Part shown: positions 41,742-52,800 of the stretch, piece by piece
How the letters are laid out: the number at the start of each line of letters is the position of its first letter
Position numbering within the stretch: position 1 is the stretch's first letter
NCBI RefSeq assembly: GCF_900115055.1
Contig: NZ_FOVD01000005.1
Coordinates: 124,001 to 188,000 of the forward strand
Length of the DNA stretch: 64,000 nt
Source of the DNA: Chryseobacterium oleae
GTDB lineage: Bacteria > Bacteroidota > Bacteroidia > Flavobacteriales > Weeksellaceae
Direction of reading: 5' to 3'
Notes under the pieces: model-generated
The model's database searches: none
Told to the model about the DNA's origin: nothing
Seen by the model: the letters and a program-made list of their open reading frames with translations, nothing else
Program-made: the position numbers and the translations under genes

Positions 41742-43757
41742 TTATTTTTTCCCCTGATTCGCATTACTGCTGATGAACATTTCATTGCGCTCTTCTGAAA
41801 CAATTTCCAGAAACCGCTCATAATGCTTGAGGACATCGGAAATCAGTTCATTTTTTGTAAAATACTGAACGTCATACCCTTCTCTTCCATCCCCAAAATA
41901 GGACCTTGGATAGTGGGTTTTCTTATCATCTAGATCGGGAAGATTTTCTTCATTGATCATGTATTCAGAAACGGTTTTTATTCTGTTTTCAACACCGTAG
42001 ATAAAATTATTGACGACTCCCTGGTGGATTTCTATTTCTGTTCTGACAGGACTTTCGTAATGGTTTATTTTCGCTTCAATTCCATTGGCGGCAAATTCCT
42101 GCTGGAGATCTGTAAAGGCTTCTTTTGTTTTAACCTGAATAAAATGATCTACTGAGGAATTATCTTTAAAGGAAACGATATTTTTTAAACGTTCTTTCCA
42201 AAATTCTCCGGACCAGGGAACGGTTGATGCTGAAAAGTTGGTGTCATAATATTTCTGGTCGATGATCAATCCTTTCATCAGACTGACGATAAATAAGAGG
42301 ACGATGATTGAAAAGGGTAATGCTGTAATTAAAGTCATGCTTTGGAGTGCTTTTAATCCGCCGGCATTTAACAGTAAAAGAGAAAGCACGGCGAGTAAAA
42401 TACCCCAGAATACGATCTGCCATTTCGGAGATTTAGTGGAATTTTTAGTAGCGATGCTGTTCATGACAAATATTCCCGAATCGGCGGAGGTCACAAAGAA
42501 AATAATGATGATGGCAATAACGAAAAACCCAGTCAGGGTTGATAAAGGCATATATTCTAAAAACCGGAACATCAGTGCATCAGGATCGGATGCCAGCTGG
42601 CTTAATTTTCCGTTGGCTACATTTAAATCGAACCATATGGCACTGTTTCCAAATACAGACATCCAGATAAAATTGAATAAGGTAGGAAGGACTAAAACTG
42701 CGAGAATAAATTCCCTGATGGTACGTCCTTTTGAAATTCGTGCGATAAACAACCCTACATAAGGCGACCATGAAATCCACCACGCCCAGTATAAAATAGT
42801 CCAGTCATAGAACCATGGCAATGCATTTTTCTCGTAAACATGGGTATTGAAAGTAAGATTGAAAAAATTATTGATATAGTTTCCCAATCCATCTGTAAAG
42901 CTTCCTATCAGATAGACCGTCGGGCCTAATATCAGAACAAAAAGTAAGAGGACAATGACACTCATTACATTAATGTTACTTAAGATCTTCACGCCTTTAT
43001 CCACTCCGCTGATCGCTGAAAAAACAGAAAGCGCAATAAGACTGATCACAATAATCACCTGATTGGTAAAACTGTTTTCTGCGGTGATGTGGAGGATATT
43101 TAATCCAGAACTGATCTGCACCACGCCAAATCCTAAAGTCGTGGTCAATCCGAAGAAAGTACAGCATAGTGCAAATACATCAATCGCATTTCCCCATTTG
43201 CCGTTAATCTTATCTTTCAGCAATGGATAAAAACAGCTTCGTAGGGAAAGTGGCAGTCTGTAGCGATACGCGAAGTATGATAAGGAAAGTCCTACCACTC
43301 CGTAAATCGCCCAGGCATGAACTCCCCAGTGAAAGAAAGTATATAACTGTGCCTGCTTGGCTCTGCTCACATAATGATTATCGGCAAAAACTTCGGAAGA
43401 ATAGTGCTGCATAGGTTCTGCTACACTAAAATAAATCAGTCCGATTCCCATTCCTGCGGCAAAAAGCATTGAAATCCAGGAAAAAAAGGAATATTCCGGT
43501 TTACTGTCGTTAGCACCCAGCTTTATGTTTGCATATTTACTGAAGAGCAGATAAACCAGGAAGACCACAAATAAAGTGACCGCCCAGACATACACCCAAT
43601 TGAGATTAACAAATATAAACTGTTTAATCCCGTTTAAAATATTTTCCGTCGGTTTGGGATAGAGAGCCGAAAGAAAACACGTTCCGATAATAAAAATGAG
43701 ACTTGGAACAGTTACACCTTTATTGAAAGTAGACTTTAGATTTTTAAATTTCATCAC
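41742..43757 (-). CDS. BCCT family transporter (betaine/choline/carnitine)
   Basis: A 671-residue inner-membrane carrier with about twelve membrane segments over residues 15-510 and a cytoplasmic C-terminal domain of about 150 residues. The family core is clear: WISMLFAAGMGIGLIYFSVAEPM, WAIYGVVGLSLSYFAYRYRLPLSLRSCFYP, and the tryptophan-rich YWAWWISWSPYVGLFIARISKGRTIREF. Substrate (betaine, choline or other trimethylamine, or an amino acid) cannot be assigned. It lies between hutG and the DUF695 gene on the same strand. ATG codons at 43757 and 43754 are alternative starts. Confidence 0.92.
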   Translation of the reverse strand: MMKFKNLKSTFNKGVTVPSLIFIIGTCFLSALYPKPTENILNGIKQFIFVNLNWVYVWAVTLFVVFLVYLLFSKYANIKLGANDSKPEYSFFSWISMLFAAGMGIGLIYFSVAEPMQHYSSEVFADNHYVSRAKQAQLYTFFHWGVHAWAIYGVVGLSLSYFAYRYRLPLSLRSCFYPLLKDKINGKWGNAIDVFALCCTFFGLTTTLGFGVVQISSGLNILHITAENSFTNQVIIVISLIALSVFSAISGVDKGVKILSNINVMSVIVLLLFVLILGPTVYLIGSFTDGLGNYINNFFNLTFNTHVYEKNALPWFYDWTILYWAWWISWSPYVGLFIARISKGRTIREFILAVLVLPTLFNFIWMSVFGNSAIWFDLNVANGKLSQLASDPDALMFRFLEYMPLSTLTGFFVIAIIIIFFVTSADSGIFVMNSIATKNSTKSPKWQIVFWGILLAVLSLLLLNAGGLKALQSMTLITALPFSIIVLLFIVSLMKGLIIDQKYYDTNFSASTVPWSGEFWKERLKNIVSFKDNSSVDHFIQVKTKEAFTDLQQEFAANGIEAKINHYESPVRTEIEIHQGVVNNFIYGVENRIKTVSEYMINEENLPDLDDKKTHYPRSYFGDGREGYDVQYFTKNELISDVLKHYERFLEIVSEERNEMFISSNANQGKK

Positions 43758-43947
43758 CTTTATTTTTTCGTATTTTAATATTGACAGACACCTGGCATAG
43801 CCCTGGCTGAAGTACTCAAAGAATAATATGACTGCTTTATTTTCCTTATCAAGGAGTGTACTTAAGAACTATAGAAAGTTACTGTTTTCTTTGAAGACTG
43901 AACAGTAACGGGGGCACAATATAAGGAAACTTATATAAAAAAATAAA

Positions 43948-43987
43948 AATCAAGGCTGGGAATCGGTCTCATCCGTCTGTCCCAGCC
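43948..43987 (-). terminator. Terminator after the DUF695 gene
   Basis: Stem GGCTGGGA / TCCCAGCC; on the minus strand followed by TTGATTTTTATTTTTTT. Confidence 0.8.
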
Positions 43988-44002
43988 CGCTAAAAATCTG
44001 CT

Positions 44003-45097
44003 TTAATTGACGTTAAAGTGTTCAAAACTTTGCCAGTATTTATCCTTATAAATTTCAAGTGAAATTTTATATTGAGGATTTTCTTTGATGATCTGGTCAA
44101 AAACTTTTGAAGGCTGCCTGAAGTCTTTGCTGGCAAAATAAATACTTTTACAGCTGTCTGCCGTTTCTCTCCCGATGTACAGATGTCCATTTTCAGGAGT
44201 CAGAACTTCTACTGCATAATCTTCGATGATGTTCATCGTATTGTAATCTTTTTCTTCCGGAAAACCATCATTCCTGTTTCCATCGTAAGAAATCTTCAGC
44301 ACCGAGATCCACGGATAGGAAGCTTTTGCATTGTATTTCAGTAAAGAAGCATTCACAGTGGCCATCAATGGCATTCCGTTTTCCAGAGTAGCTTCAAGAA
44401 GGGAAAACTGATCTTCCGTTTCGAGCTTCATATCTTTATATTTCTCCGTAAATTCCCTTTCTCTCCAGAGAAGAAATTCTTTTAACTTTTCTATCGGAAT
44501 AAGTTCCTGTTCAGCTTCATTTTTACCCATCACACTGAAAGTATCAATCTGAGTGGCGAAATTCAGTTCACCCAGGAAATTATCCAGAAAAATACAGATT
44601 CCTGTCGTAGCTGCCCCTCTGTTTTCCTCGTTTAGGTCACTATAGACGAAGGCCAGATCGATCTCATCCGGATAGCCTTCTATTTCATTGGAGTAAAAGT
44701 AGATATTGTCTTTTGTGAACTCGCAGTCATTCATACGGATTCCTACGTTTTCAATATCAGTTTCCGGCTTAAGGGCGGTTATCTTCCAGCGATCCATCTT
44801 TGGAGCAGCGGCAACGAGTTCCTCCGCAAAAATCATTTTTTTAATCTCACCTTCCACGGTAATGATAAGTTCTGCCGTATGGTCATCAGACATTCCTGAG
44901 AGGAAATAATATCCCTCATGTATTTTGGAAAGCTCCGGAGCCATCACATCAAAAAACTGTCCTTCAATATGTTCTCTGTTTTTAACCACTTCAAAAAATG
45001 TTTTCTCTTTGGTTAAAAACCAATCCCAAAACTCTTTATAGGTTCTGGTTTCCTTTTCCGGTTGTTTTTTGCCCAGAATCTTATCAAAAATCCCCAT
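44003..45097 (-). CDS. DUF695 domain protein, downstream of hutI
   Basis: A 364-residue cytoplasmic protein. The C-terminal third matches the DUF695 pattern (MPLMATVNASLLKYNAKASYPWISVLKISYDG ... NIIEDYAVEVL ... HLYIGRETADSCKSIYFAS). The first 230 residues form another region (WDWFLTKEKTFFEVV ... EGYYFLSGMSDDHTAELIITVEG). It starts 3 bp after the hutI stop, so the two are one operon. Function unknown; the link to histidine breakdown is only by position. Confidence 0.75.
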   Translation of the reverse strand: MGIFDKILGKKQPEKETRTYKEFWDWFLTKEKTFFEVVKNREHIEGQFFDVMAPELSKIHEGYYFLSGMSDDHTAELIITVEGEIKKMIFAEELVAAAPKMDRWKITALKPETDIENVGIRMNDCEFTKDNIYFYSNEIEGYPDEIDLAFVYSDLNEENRGAATTGICIFLDNFLGELNFATQIDTFSVMGKNEAEQELIPIEKLKEFLLWREREFTEKYKDMKLETEDQFSLLEATLENGMPLMATVNASLLKYNAKASYPWISVLKISYDGNRNDGFPEEKDYNTMNIIEDYAVEVLTPENGHLYIGRETADSCKSIYFASKDFRQPSKVFDQIIKENPQYKISLEIYKDKYWQSFEHFNVN

Positions 45098-45100
45098 ACT

Positions 45101-46327
45101 CTAATGAATTTGAGTTCCGTCTATATACACATGTTCTGCATTCAGACTTCCCTGATTGTACAGAACATTCTGGAAATTATCGGTTTTAAAAGTGACAAAA
45201 TCTGCCTTTTTACCGGTTTCGAGTTTTCCTATGTCTTCAAGACCTAATGCATAGGCAGCACGGAAAGTCATTCCGGCCAATACCTCAGCGGTCGTTAGTT
45301 TTTCAAATGTTGCTAAAATAGAAGCCTGGGTAATTAAATTTCCCATCGGTGCAGATCCCGGATTCCAGTCACTGGCAATGGCTACAATAGCTCCGGCATC
45401 CAGTAATTTTCTGGCGGGTGTAAATTTTTCACCTAATCCTAAACTTGCTCCCGGAAGTGCCGTAGCTACAGTGTCTGATTGTGCCAGAAACTCAATATCT
45501 TCGTCAATGGTTGCTTCAAGATGGTCTGCAGATTTCGCTCCTACTTCCACAGCAATTCTTGAACTTCCCGGTGTAAACTGATCAGCATGAACGGTAATAT
45601 CAAAACCTAAATCTTTAGTTTTAAGAAGGAAATCTTTACTTTCTTCCGGCTGGAACGCAGATTTCTCAATAAAGATATCTACACGCCTGGCCAATCCTTC
45701 TTCTTTTACTTTGGGTAAAATTTCAGTAAGGATATAGTTCAAATATTCTGTATTGCTTCCTTCAAAATCTCTCGGCTTCAGGTGCGCGGAAAGACACGTA
45801 GGAACTAATTTAGCTTTCGTCTGCTCCTGTGCTTTTTTAATTATTCTAAGCATTTTCAGCTCGTTTTCCACATCTAGTCCGTAACCGCTTTTTATTTCAA
45901 TCGTTGTAATTCCCAGCGATACCAGGAAACCAATTCTTTCCAGTAAAGTTCTAAGCAATTCTTCTTCCGAAGCATTTCTTGTATGCTGTACGGAACTCCA
46001 GATTCCACCACCACTTTCTGCAATTTCAAGATAGGTTTTCCCTGCATTACGCATCGCGAAATCGTTGGCACGGTTTCCTCCAAAACAAATATGTGTATGA
46101 GCATCTACAAACCCGGGAAATACAATCTGCTCTCCTTCAATGGTTTCAGTCTCTATATTTTGATTTTCAGATTTCAGTACTTCGAAATTTCCGATGTTTT
46201 GAATTTTACCGTCATTCACTACAATTCCTCCGTCCGTAATAACTTGTAATTGTTCATCAGATAATTTCCCTCTCAGTGGAAGGTCTGCTAATGTTACAAT
46301 CTGCTTAAAGGGTCCTATTAACTTCAT
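45101..46327 (-). CDS. hutI: Imidazolonepropionase
   Basis: A 408-residue metal-dependent amidohydrolase that opens imidazolone-5-propionate to N-formimidoyl-glutamate, the substrate of HutG. The metal motif PGFVDAHTHICFGG places His77 and His79; further family segments are SGYGLDVENELKML, VHADQFTPGSSRIAVEVGAKSADHLE and ASDWNPGSAP. hutH and hutU are not in the window, so the pathway genes are dispersed. Confidence 0.95.
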   Translation of the reverse strand: MKLIGPFKQIVTLADLPLRGKLSDEQLQVITDGGIVVNDGKIQNIGNFEVLKSENQNIETETIEGEQIVFPGFVDAHTHICFGGNRANDFAMRNAGKTYLEIAESGGGIWSSVQHTRNASEEELLRTLLERIGFLVSLGITTIEIKSGYGLDVENELKMLRIIKKAQEQTKAKLVPTCLSAHLKPRDFEGSNTEYLNYILTEILPKVKEEGLARRVDIFIEKSAFQPEESKDFLLKTKDLGFDITVHADQFTPGSSRIAVEVGAKSADHLEATIDEDIEFLAQSDTVATALPGASLGLGEKFTPARKLLDAGAIVAIASDWNPGSAPMGNLITQASILATFEKLTTAEVLAGMTFRAAYALGLEDIGKLETGKKADFVTFKTDNFQNVLYNQGSLNAEHVYIDGTQIH

Positions 46328-46499
46328 TGATCTAAGATTAAGCTCCCGCTTGTTTATAATTAATTTACTCTCAAAAATACTTAAAATATATTAATCCTCT
46401 AAATCCAAGTTAGCCTTTACCTCTACCTCAGCCTCTATCTCAGCCTTTTTCTATCCCTGAAATTTCACAGCCTAATCCTCAACCTTAGTCTAAATTTGT

Positions 46500-46507
46500 T
46501 ATCTTTG
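46500..46507 (+). promoter_or_regulatory. ruvB promoter -7 motif
   Basis: TATCTTTG 19 bp before the ruvB ATG; a second candidate TAAATTTG is at 46491-46498. Confidence 0.5.
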
Positions 46508-46526
46508 AGGTAAATGAAATGAATTA

Positions 46527-47549
46527 ATGCCAGATTTTTTACATCCAGATAAGGAAAACTACTCGCATGATGAGCTTATGCAGGAGGAGCAGATCCGTCC
46601 CCAGAGTTTTAAGGACTTTGCGGGGCAGAGAAAAACTTTGGAAAACCTTGAGGTTTTTGTAAGTGCTGCCAAAAGACGTGGTGGTGCCCTTGATCATGTT
46701 CTTCTTCATGGTCCGCCGGGTCTGGGGAAAACCACTTTAGCCAATATTATAGCCAATGAACTTGGCGTAGGCTGTAAGATCACTTCCGGTCCTGTTCTTG
46801 ACAAACCTGGAAGTTTAGCAGGATTACTGACGAATCTGGAGGAAAATGACGTTCTTTTTATTGATGAAATCCACCGTCTGTCTCCTATTGTGGAGGAATA
46901 CCTGTATTCTGCCATGGAGGATTATAAGATAGACATTATGCTGGAAACCGGACCTAATGCAAGAAGCGTTCAAATCGGGCTGAATCCTTTTACTTTGGTG
47001 GGAGCTACGACAAGAAGCGGAATGCTGACAAAGCCGATGCTGGCGAGATTCGGGATTCAAAGCAGACTTGAATATTATTCGGTGGAGCTTTTATCGATGA
47101 TTATTCAGAGAAGTGCAAGGGTTTTAGGATCTACAATTTATGAAGATGCAGCTATAGAGATTGCAAGAAGAAGCCGTGGAACTCCCAGGATTGCGAATGC
47201 TCTGCTAAGAAGGGTACGTGATTTCGCTGAGATCAAAGGAAACGGAGAAATAGAGATCAACATTACAAAATATGCATTGAATTCTCTTAATGTGGATGAA
47301 TTCGGTTTAGATGAAATGGATAATAAAATCATGCGTGTCATGATTGAAAACTTCAAAGGAAAACCGGTAGGAATTTCCGCACTGGCGACTTCCATTGCTG
47401 AAAATCCGGAAACGCTGGAAGAGGTTTACGAACCGTTTCTGATTCAGGAAGGATTCATCATCAGAACACCAAGAGGAAGAGAAGTGACCGACAAAGCTTA
47501 TCAGCATTTAAATATAACCAGACCGAAAAGTCCTGGAGAACTATTTTAA
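46527..47549 (+). CDS. ruvB: Holliday junction branch migration DNA helicase RuvB
   Basis: A 340-residue AAA+ motor that drives branch migration with RuvA. Walker [10 protein letters not shown] (residues 62-70), Walker B FIDEIHRL (Asp113-Glu114), sensor [18 protein letters not shown] and the C-terminal winged helix ([31 protein letters not shown]) are all present. First gene of a plus-strand run; the next starts 6 bp later. Confidence 0.98.
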   Translation: MPDFLHPDKENYSHDELMQEEQIRPQSFKDFAGQRKTLENLEVFVSAAKRRGGALDHVLLHGPPGLGKTTLANIIANELGVGCKITSGPVLDKPGSLAGLLTNLEENDVLFIDEIHRLSPIVEEYLYSAMEDYKIDIMLETGPNARSVQIGLNPFTLVGATTRSGMLTKPMLARFGIQSRLEYYSVELLSMIIQRSARVLGSTIYEDAAIEIARRSRGTPRIANALLRRVRDFAEIKGNGEIEINITKYALNSLNVDEFGLDEMDNKIMRVMIENFKGKPVGISALATSIAENPETLEEVYEPFLIQEGFIIRTPRGREVTDKAYQHLNITRPKSPGELF

Positions 47550-47555
47550 CGACCT

Positions 47556-48167
47556 ATGTTTATTCCCAAATTATACAGAAGCGAAGATCACAATCTGATG
47601 AAAGAAATCATCAGGGAAAATGCATTTGCCTTACTTATCTCTTCAGTTGATAAAATAAGAGCGACTCATGCGATGATGATACTTAATGAAGATGATCCAG
47701 AGAATATCTATGTGGAAACCCATATTTCCAGAGCCAATCCTCAGGCAAAGACCATAAAGGACGGAGATGAAGTCCTCTGTGATTTCCTGGGAGCGCATGC
47801 CTATATTTCGAGCAGCTGGTATGATCATATTAATGTTTCGACGTGGAATTATGAAGCGGTACAGATCCATGGAAAAGTACAGCTGATGAATAACGATGAG
47901 CTGTACAGTCATCTGGAAAAATTAACTTCCAAATACGAAAATTTCCAGAAATGTCCGATGATGGTCAAAGATATGGGACGTGAATTTGTGGAAAAGGAAA
48001 TGAAGGGTGCTTTCGGAATGAAAATATATCCGACAGAAATATCTATCAAGCAAAAACTTTCTCAGAACAGAAAGGAGCATGATTATCAAAATATCATTTC
48101 GGAGCTGGAAAATTCAGATGAGAACGGAAGAAAGATCGCTGAAAAGATGAAATTAATAAAGAAATAA
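47556..48167 (+). CDS. PaiB-like FMN-binding protein
   Basis: A 203-residue protein of the PaiB family (FMN-binding split barrel; named from a Bacillus subtilis regulator of sporulation and protease genes, although most members are probably flavin enzymes). Family features: MFIPKLYRSEDHNLMKEIIRENAFALLIS at the start, THISRANPQAKTIKDGDEVLCDFLGAHAYISSSWY with the conserved HxxRxNP, and MKGAFGMKIYPTEISIKQKLSQNR. It follows ruvB by 6 bp and precedes an MBL hydrolase. Confidence 0.88.
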   Translation: MFIPKLYRSEDHNLMKEIIRENAFALLISSVDKIRATHAMMILNEDDPENIYVETHISRANPQAKTIKDGDEVLCDFLGAHAYISSSWYDHINVSTWNYEAVQIHGKVQLMNNDELYSHLEKLTSKYENFQKCPMMVKDMGREFVEKEMKGAFGMKIYPTEISIKQKLSQNRKEHDYQNIISELENSDENGRKIAEKMKLIKK

Positions 48168-48181
48168 TAATCAAAATATAT

Positions 48182-49048
48182 ATGAAGCTATATCCAATAC
48201 AATGTGGAAAATTTAAACTGGATGGCGGTGCCATGTTTGGAGTCGTCCCAAAGAGTTTGTGGGAAAAAACCAATCCTGCAGACGAAAAAAATCTGATCGA
48301 ACTGGGAACAAGATCCCTGCTTATAGAAGACGGCAAGAAACTGATTCTTGTGGACTGCGGTCTCGGCAATAAACAAGATGATAAATTCTTCGGGCATTAT
48401 TCGCTTTGGGGAGATGACAGCCTTGATAAAAATTTAAAGAAATTCGGTTTCGTAAGAGAAGATATTACGGATGTATTCTTTACGCACCTTCACTTTGACC
48501 ACTGTGGTGGCGCTATTGAATGGAATGACGACAGAACAGGATACAGACCGGCTTTTAAAAACGCACAGTTCTGGACGAATGAAAACCACTGGAAATGGGC
48601 TACAGAACCCAACCCAAGAGAAAAAGCAAGTTTCCTGAAGGAGAATATCCTTCCGATCCAGGAAAGCGGGCAGCTTAACTACTTACCTCTTCCTACAACA
48701 GGAAATTACGGTTTTGCTCCTGATCTGAAAATGGATGTGATCTTTGTAGACGGACACACAGAAAAACAAATGCTTCCGGTGATCCAGTACCAGGAAAAAA
48801 CGGTTGTTTTCGCAGCAGACCTTATTCCTACTGCAGGACACATCAACCAGGTGTATGTGATGGGATATGATACCAGACCTCTTCTCACGATGGAAGAGAA
48901 AGGAAAGTTCCTGAAACAGTGCGTAGATAACGAATATTTACTGTTCTTTGAGCACGATGCCCATAATGAACTGGCCAGTCTTAAAATGACTGAAAAAGGA
49001 GTGAGATTGGACGAGATTCACAGTTTTAATGATGTTTTTGGATATTAA
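48182..49048 (+). CDS. Metallo-beta-lactamase fold hydrolase
   Basis: A 288-residue cytoplasmic MBL-fold enzyme. The metal-binding motif is THLHFDHCGG (His102, His104, Asp106, His107); later ligands are seen at VDGHTEKQML and FEHDAHNELAS. No signal peptide. The length and the order of motifs fit the lactonase-like or general hydrolase subgroup; the substrate is not known. It is 14 bp after the PaiB-like gene and 9 bp before coaE. Confidence 0.9.
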   Translation: MKLYPIQCGKFKLDGGAMFGVVPKSLWEKTNPADEKNLIELGTRSLLIEDGKKLILVDCGLGNKQDDKFFGHYSLWGDDSLDKNLKKFGFVREDITDVFFTHLHFDHCGGAIEWNDDRTGYRPAFKNAQFWTNENHWKWATEPNPREKASFLKENILPIQESGQLNYLPLPTTGNYGFAPDLKMDVIFVDGHTEKQMLPVIQYQEKTVVFAADLIPTAGHINQVYVMGYDTRPLLTMEEKGKFLKQCVDNEYLLFFEHDAHNELASLKMTEKGVRLDEIHSFNDVFGY

Positions 49049-49057
49049 TTTTTGATT

Positions 49058-49687
49058 ATGGAAGAATTACATTCAGAGACCCAGAAAGCAGAACCGGAAC
49101 CGTCACCCAAGATCATCGGGCTTACCGGTGGCATAGGTTCAGGAAAGACTACCGTAGCCCACTTCATTGAAGAGTTTGGATTCCCGGTTTATTATTCCGA
49201 TGACAGGGCAAAAATGATCGTGAATGAGAGTGAAGACTTAAAGATCAGGATCAAAGAACTCCTTGGCGATGAAGCTTATGATGCCAATGGCCTTTATGAC
49301 AGAAAGTTTGTCGCAGAAAAGGTTTTCAACAATAAGGAACAGCTGCACGAACTCAATGAAATCATACACCCCGCTGTAAAGATCGATTTTGAAGAATGGC
49401 TGAAAAAACAGACGAAATATTTAGTCTTTAAAGAAACGGCACTCCTGTTTGAATTAAAACTGAACAGACAATGCTATAAATCACTTCTGGTGACTGCGGA
49501 AGATAATATCAGAGCCAAAAGAGTGATGGACAGGGACGGAAAGACCTACAGAGAAGTAGAAGCCGTCATGGAAAAACAGATGTCTGAAAAGGATAAAATC
49601 AAACTGGCAGACTGCATTATACATAACAATACCAACCTGGAGGATCTTAAGGAACAGACCGAACGGATCATCTTCAGTATTGAATAA
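49058..49687 (+). CDS. coaE: Dephospho-CoA kinase
   Basis: A 209-residue kinase catalysing the last step of coenzyme A synthesis. The P-loop GLTGGIGSGKTT is at residues 21-32; the Asp-rich YYSDDRAKMIV and the LLVTAEDNIRAKRVMDRDG lid region match the family. The ATG at 49058 is preferred over the TTG at 49052. It has an extra 18-residue acidic, proline-rich N-terminus before the P-loop strand. A terminator follows. Confidence 0.96.
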   Translation: MEELHSETQKAEPEPSPKIIGLTGGIGSGKTTVAHFIEEFGFPVYYSDDRAKMIVNESEDLKIRIKELLGDEAYDANGLYDRKFVAEKVFNNKEQLHELNEIIHPAVKIDFEEWLKKQTKYLVFKETALLFELKLNRQCYKSLLVTAEDNIRAKRVMDRDGKTYREVEAVMEKQMSEKDKIKLADCIIHNNTNLEDLKEQTERIIFSIE

Positions 49688-49689
49688 AA

Positions 49690-49727
49690 AAGAACCTCGT
49701 TAGAATAGCTCTAGCGAGGTTTTTTAT
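49690..49727 (+). terminator. Terminator after coaE
   Basis: Stem AACCTCGTTAG / CTAGCGAGGTT, then TTTTTATTTT. Confidence 0.85.
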
Positions 49728-49758
49728 TTTCTGATTAAAGAAATTCTTTCCCTCCTTA

Positions 49759-49786
49759 TTACCTATTACTCATTACCTATTACTCA
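49759..49786. repeat. 14-bp direct repeat
   Basis: Two adjacent perfect copies of TTACCTATTACTCA in the short spacer between coaE and the next minus-strand gene. Confidence 0.9.
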
Positions 49787-49790
49787 TAGA

Positions 49791-49815
49791 AAAAGCCCCC
49801 ATTTCTGAGGGCTTC
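49791..49815 (-). terminator. Terminator of the metallopeptidase gene
   Basis: Minus-strand hairpin AGCCCTCAGAAATGGGGGCT followed by TTTTT. Confidence 0.8.
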
Positions 49816-49836
49816 CTAGTATTTAAAATTTACGTA

Positions 49837-52800
49837 TTATTCTTTGATAAACTTCTTCTGTACGGATTTACCGTTGTCTTCAATATCTATTACATAAACT
49901 CCGTTGATCAGTTTGCTTACATTGATCTGGTTGTTCAATAGAATACCTTGCCCAATGATTTGTGCTGCTGCATTGTAGATCTTATATTTCGCTCTTTTGC
50001 TGATATTCTTCACATACAGTACAGAACTTACCGGGTTAGGATAGATCATGATATCCGTCTGGTTCACCGGATTACCTATTGCAGGTTTAGAGATTCTTAC
50101 GGAGTAATCCTCTACTTCCCCATTGGCAAATCTCATACAGTTCACCGGAACACCGTCTCTCATCAATGCCACTCTCATCACCACATATTTATAAGTAGTC
50201 ATGCTTACAAAAGCATCAGCAGGGATGCTGAATGTTCCTGTCACTGGACTTGTCGTGTTCGGAGGTGAGGTGAATACTCTTTCATCAATATCAAAGTATC
50301 CGTTTCTGTTGAAATCAATCCAGACAGCAATTCCTTCGTCATGATTGGTTCCGTTCCATTTTTTCTCAATCGTGATCTGGTTTCCCGAAGATCCCTGAAC
50401 CATTTCTATGAATGTAGCAGGTACTCCTGTATAATCTGTATAATTGGACGGTCCCGAGGCGTTCTCCATTTTAGGTCTTCCGTTCGGGGTTACTGTCACT
50501 TTAGCGATATGCTCGTTCACAGAATTTTGAGAAGACATTTGACAATAGATTACAGTAGGTGTCGTAAAATAATACGGAGGCGTATAAGTTCCCGGTGTAC
50601 CATTACATATGTTCACTACCTGCATTTCGTATTTTGTATCTTCCAGTAATCCTGTTATCGTATGAGCATTAGTCGCTACCGGAATATTCGTCCAGCTTGG
50701 AATACCCACTTTTCTATATCTAAGGATGTAAGTTGCTCCAGTGAATCCTTCCCATGTAACCTCAGCTGATGTAGGCGTTAATTGCGTGATCATCAATCCC
50801 GGAGGAGGCAATTCACATGTTCTCAACGTCGTAAATACCACAGGATTTGAATATGGATTCGGATTAGGATCTCCCGTACACTGATTGGCTACCTGTACTT
50901 CATATTTTGTGTAAGGATCTAAATTATTCAGTGGATACGTATTGGCAGGAGGAGCTGGCAAATTGACAAGAGTCCATGCTGCTGCACCTACTTTTCTCCA
51001 TCTCATCACGTAGCTTGATCCTGTTACTAATGGGGTCCATGTCACCAGTGCCGAGGTAGTCGTGATATTCGTCACTGAAACACCCGGAGGTGTAGGATCA
51101 CATTTTGTAGTAAATGCTCTGATCGCTGTAAAGGTACCTGTTGAAGTTCCACAGTTGGCCGCAATCTGTACCTCATAAGTCGTAAAAGGAATCAGGTTGG
51201 TTAAAGTGTGAGGAACCGTTGTAACATATACCGATGTCCATGCAGTAGTTCCCAGTACTCTGTATTGAAGCAGATAACTAAGGTTATTGGTTGCTGCTGT
51301 CCAGTTAATAATAGCTGAATTATGAGTTACCGCAGTAAATGTAGGATTGGTAGGCGTGCTTGTACTACATGGTCTCAATTTTACCACATAGTCTTCAACT
51401 TCACCATTTACTGCATTCTGACACATTACAGGGGCGCTTGAACGTCTCAATACCACTCTCATGGTTGTGTTCAGTGGTCCGTTATAAGCTCCTGCCGGAA
51501 CTCCGAAATTAGCGGTAACAGGAGTATTTGTATTGGATGGTGAATTTAAGATCTGCTCTGATGTTTCAAAAACTCCGTTCCTGTTGAAATCGATCCAGGT
51601 ACTCACGGCATCGCTGCTCGTTACCCCTGTCCATCCTTTTGCTACTGAGATTTTATTCCCAACAGAACCTATTTCCAGGGTAATAAGGGTAGCCGGTGTA
51701 TTATAACTCGTATAGTTGTTCTGTACCGTTGTATTGTTCATTACTGCAAGTGCCGGGTTGATAGACGTAACGGTTACATTTGAAATGTGGTCGTTGGTTC
51801 CGGTACCTGTCATCGGACAGTACGTAACAGGAGGCGTTGTAAATTGTGTGGAAGGCGAGAATGTTCCCTGAGTTCCATTACATTTTGTTGCAATCTGTAC
51901 TTCGTATTGAGTCTGCTCAGTAAGCCCAGGAATGGTGTAGGTATTTCCGGGAGCAGGTACAGGATCCACGGTAGTCCACGTGGCTGTTCCTACTTTTCTA
52001 TATCTTAACACATAAGTTGCCCCGGTGGATGCCGACCATGAAACGTCGGCTGTAGCCGGAGTAAGGTTTGTTATAGTAATATTAGATGGCGCCGCAGTTG
52101 TACATGCCGGCTGGTCTATTAATTTCACTGCATAATCTTCTACTTCACCATTCGTAAAGTTACCACATGCGGCAGGATTGGCAGTATCTCTCAGCACAAC
52201 ACGCATACGGGTTGTAAGCGGTCCTGAGTAAGCCCCGGCAGGTACTGTAAATGCTGCAGTAACCGGAGTCGTTGTATTATTTGCGGCGTTTAAAACTCTT
52301 TCAATCGTTTCAAAAGTACCGTTTTTATTAAAATCTATCCAGACACTTACCGCTTTGCTGGATACAGCTGCCGGCCATGACTTGGCAATCGTTACACTGT
52401 TGTTGTTTGATCCACGAACCAGTGTGATCAGTTTTGTAGCATCAGATGAATAATCGGTATAGTTAGCTGCTGTTGACGTATTACTCATCGTATATGAGTT
52501 GGTAGCAGCTACGGTTACATTGGAAATATACCCGTTATCTGTATTCGTAGAAGTTGCTGCACAGTATAGCGTTACAAAAGTTGAAACCGGTGAAAAAGCA
52601 CCCTGCGTACCCGTACATACATTGGCAATCTGGAATTCATAATGAGTTCCTGCCGTAAGGGTGGAAAGCGTCACTGTATTGGTAGTCGGTGCAGGAGTAA
52701 CTGTTGTCCATGCTGTAGTTCCTGCAACACGGTATTGGAAAACATAGGTTGCATTAAATGATGCGTTCCAGGTTATCGTTGCCTGTGTTTGGGTAATGGC

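Noticed and set aside
42262..42762. 166-codon plus-strand frame opposite the BCCT transporter
   Set aside because: Shadow frame; the minus-strand protein has clear family motifs throughout.
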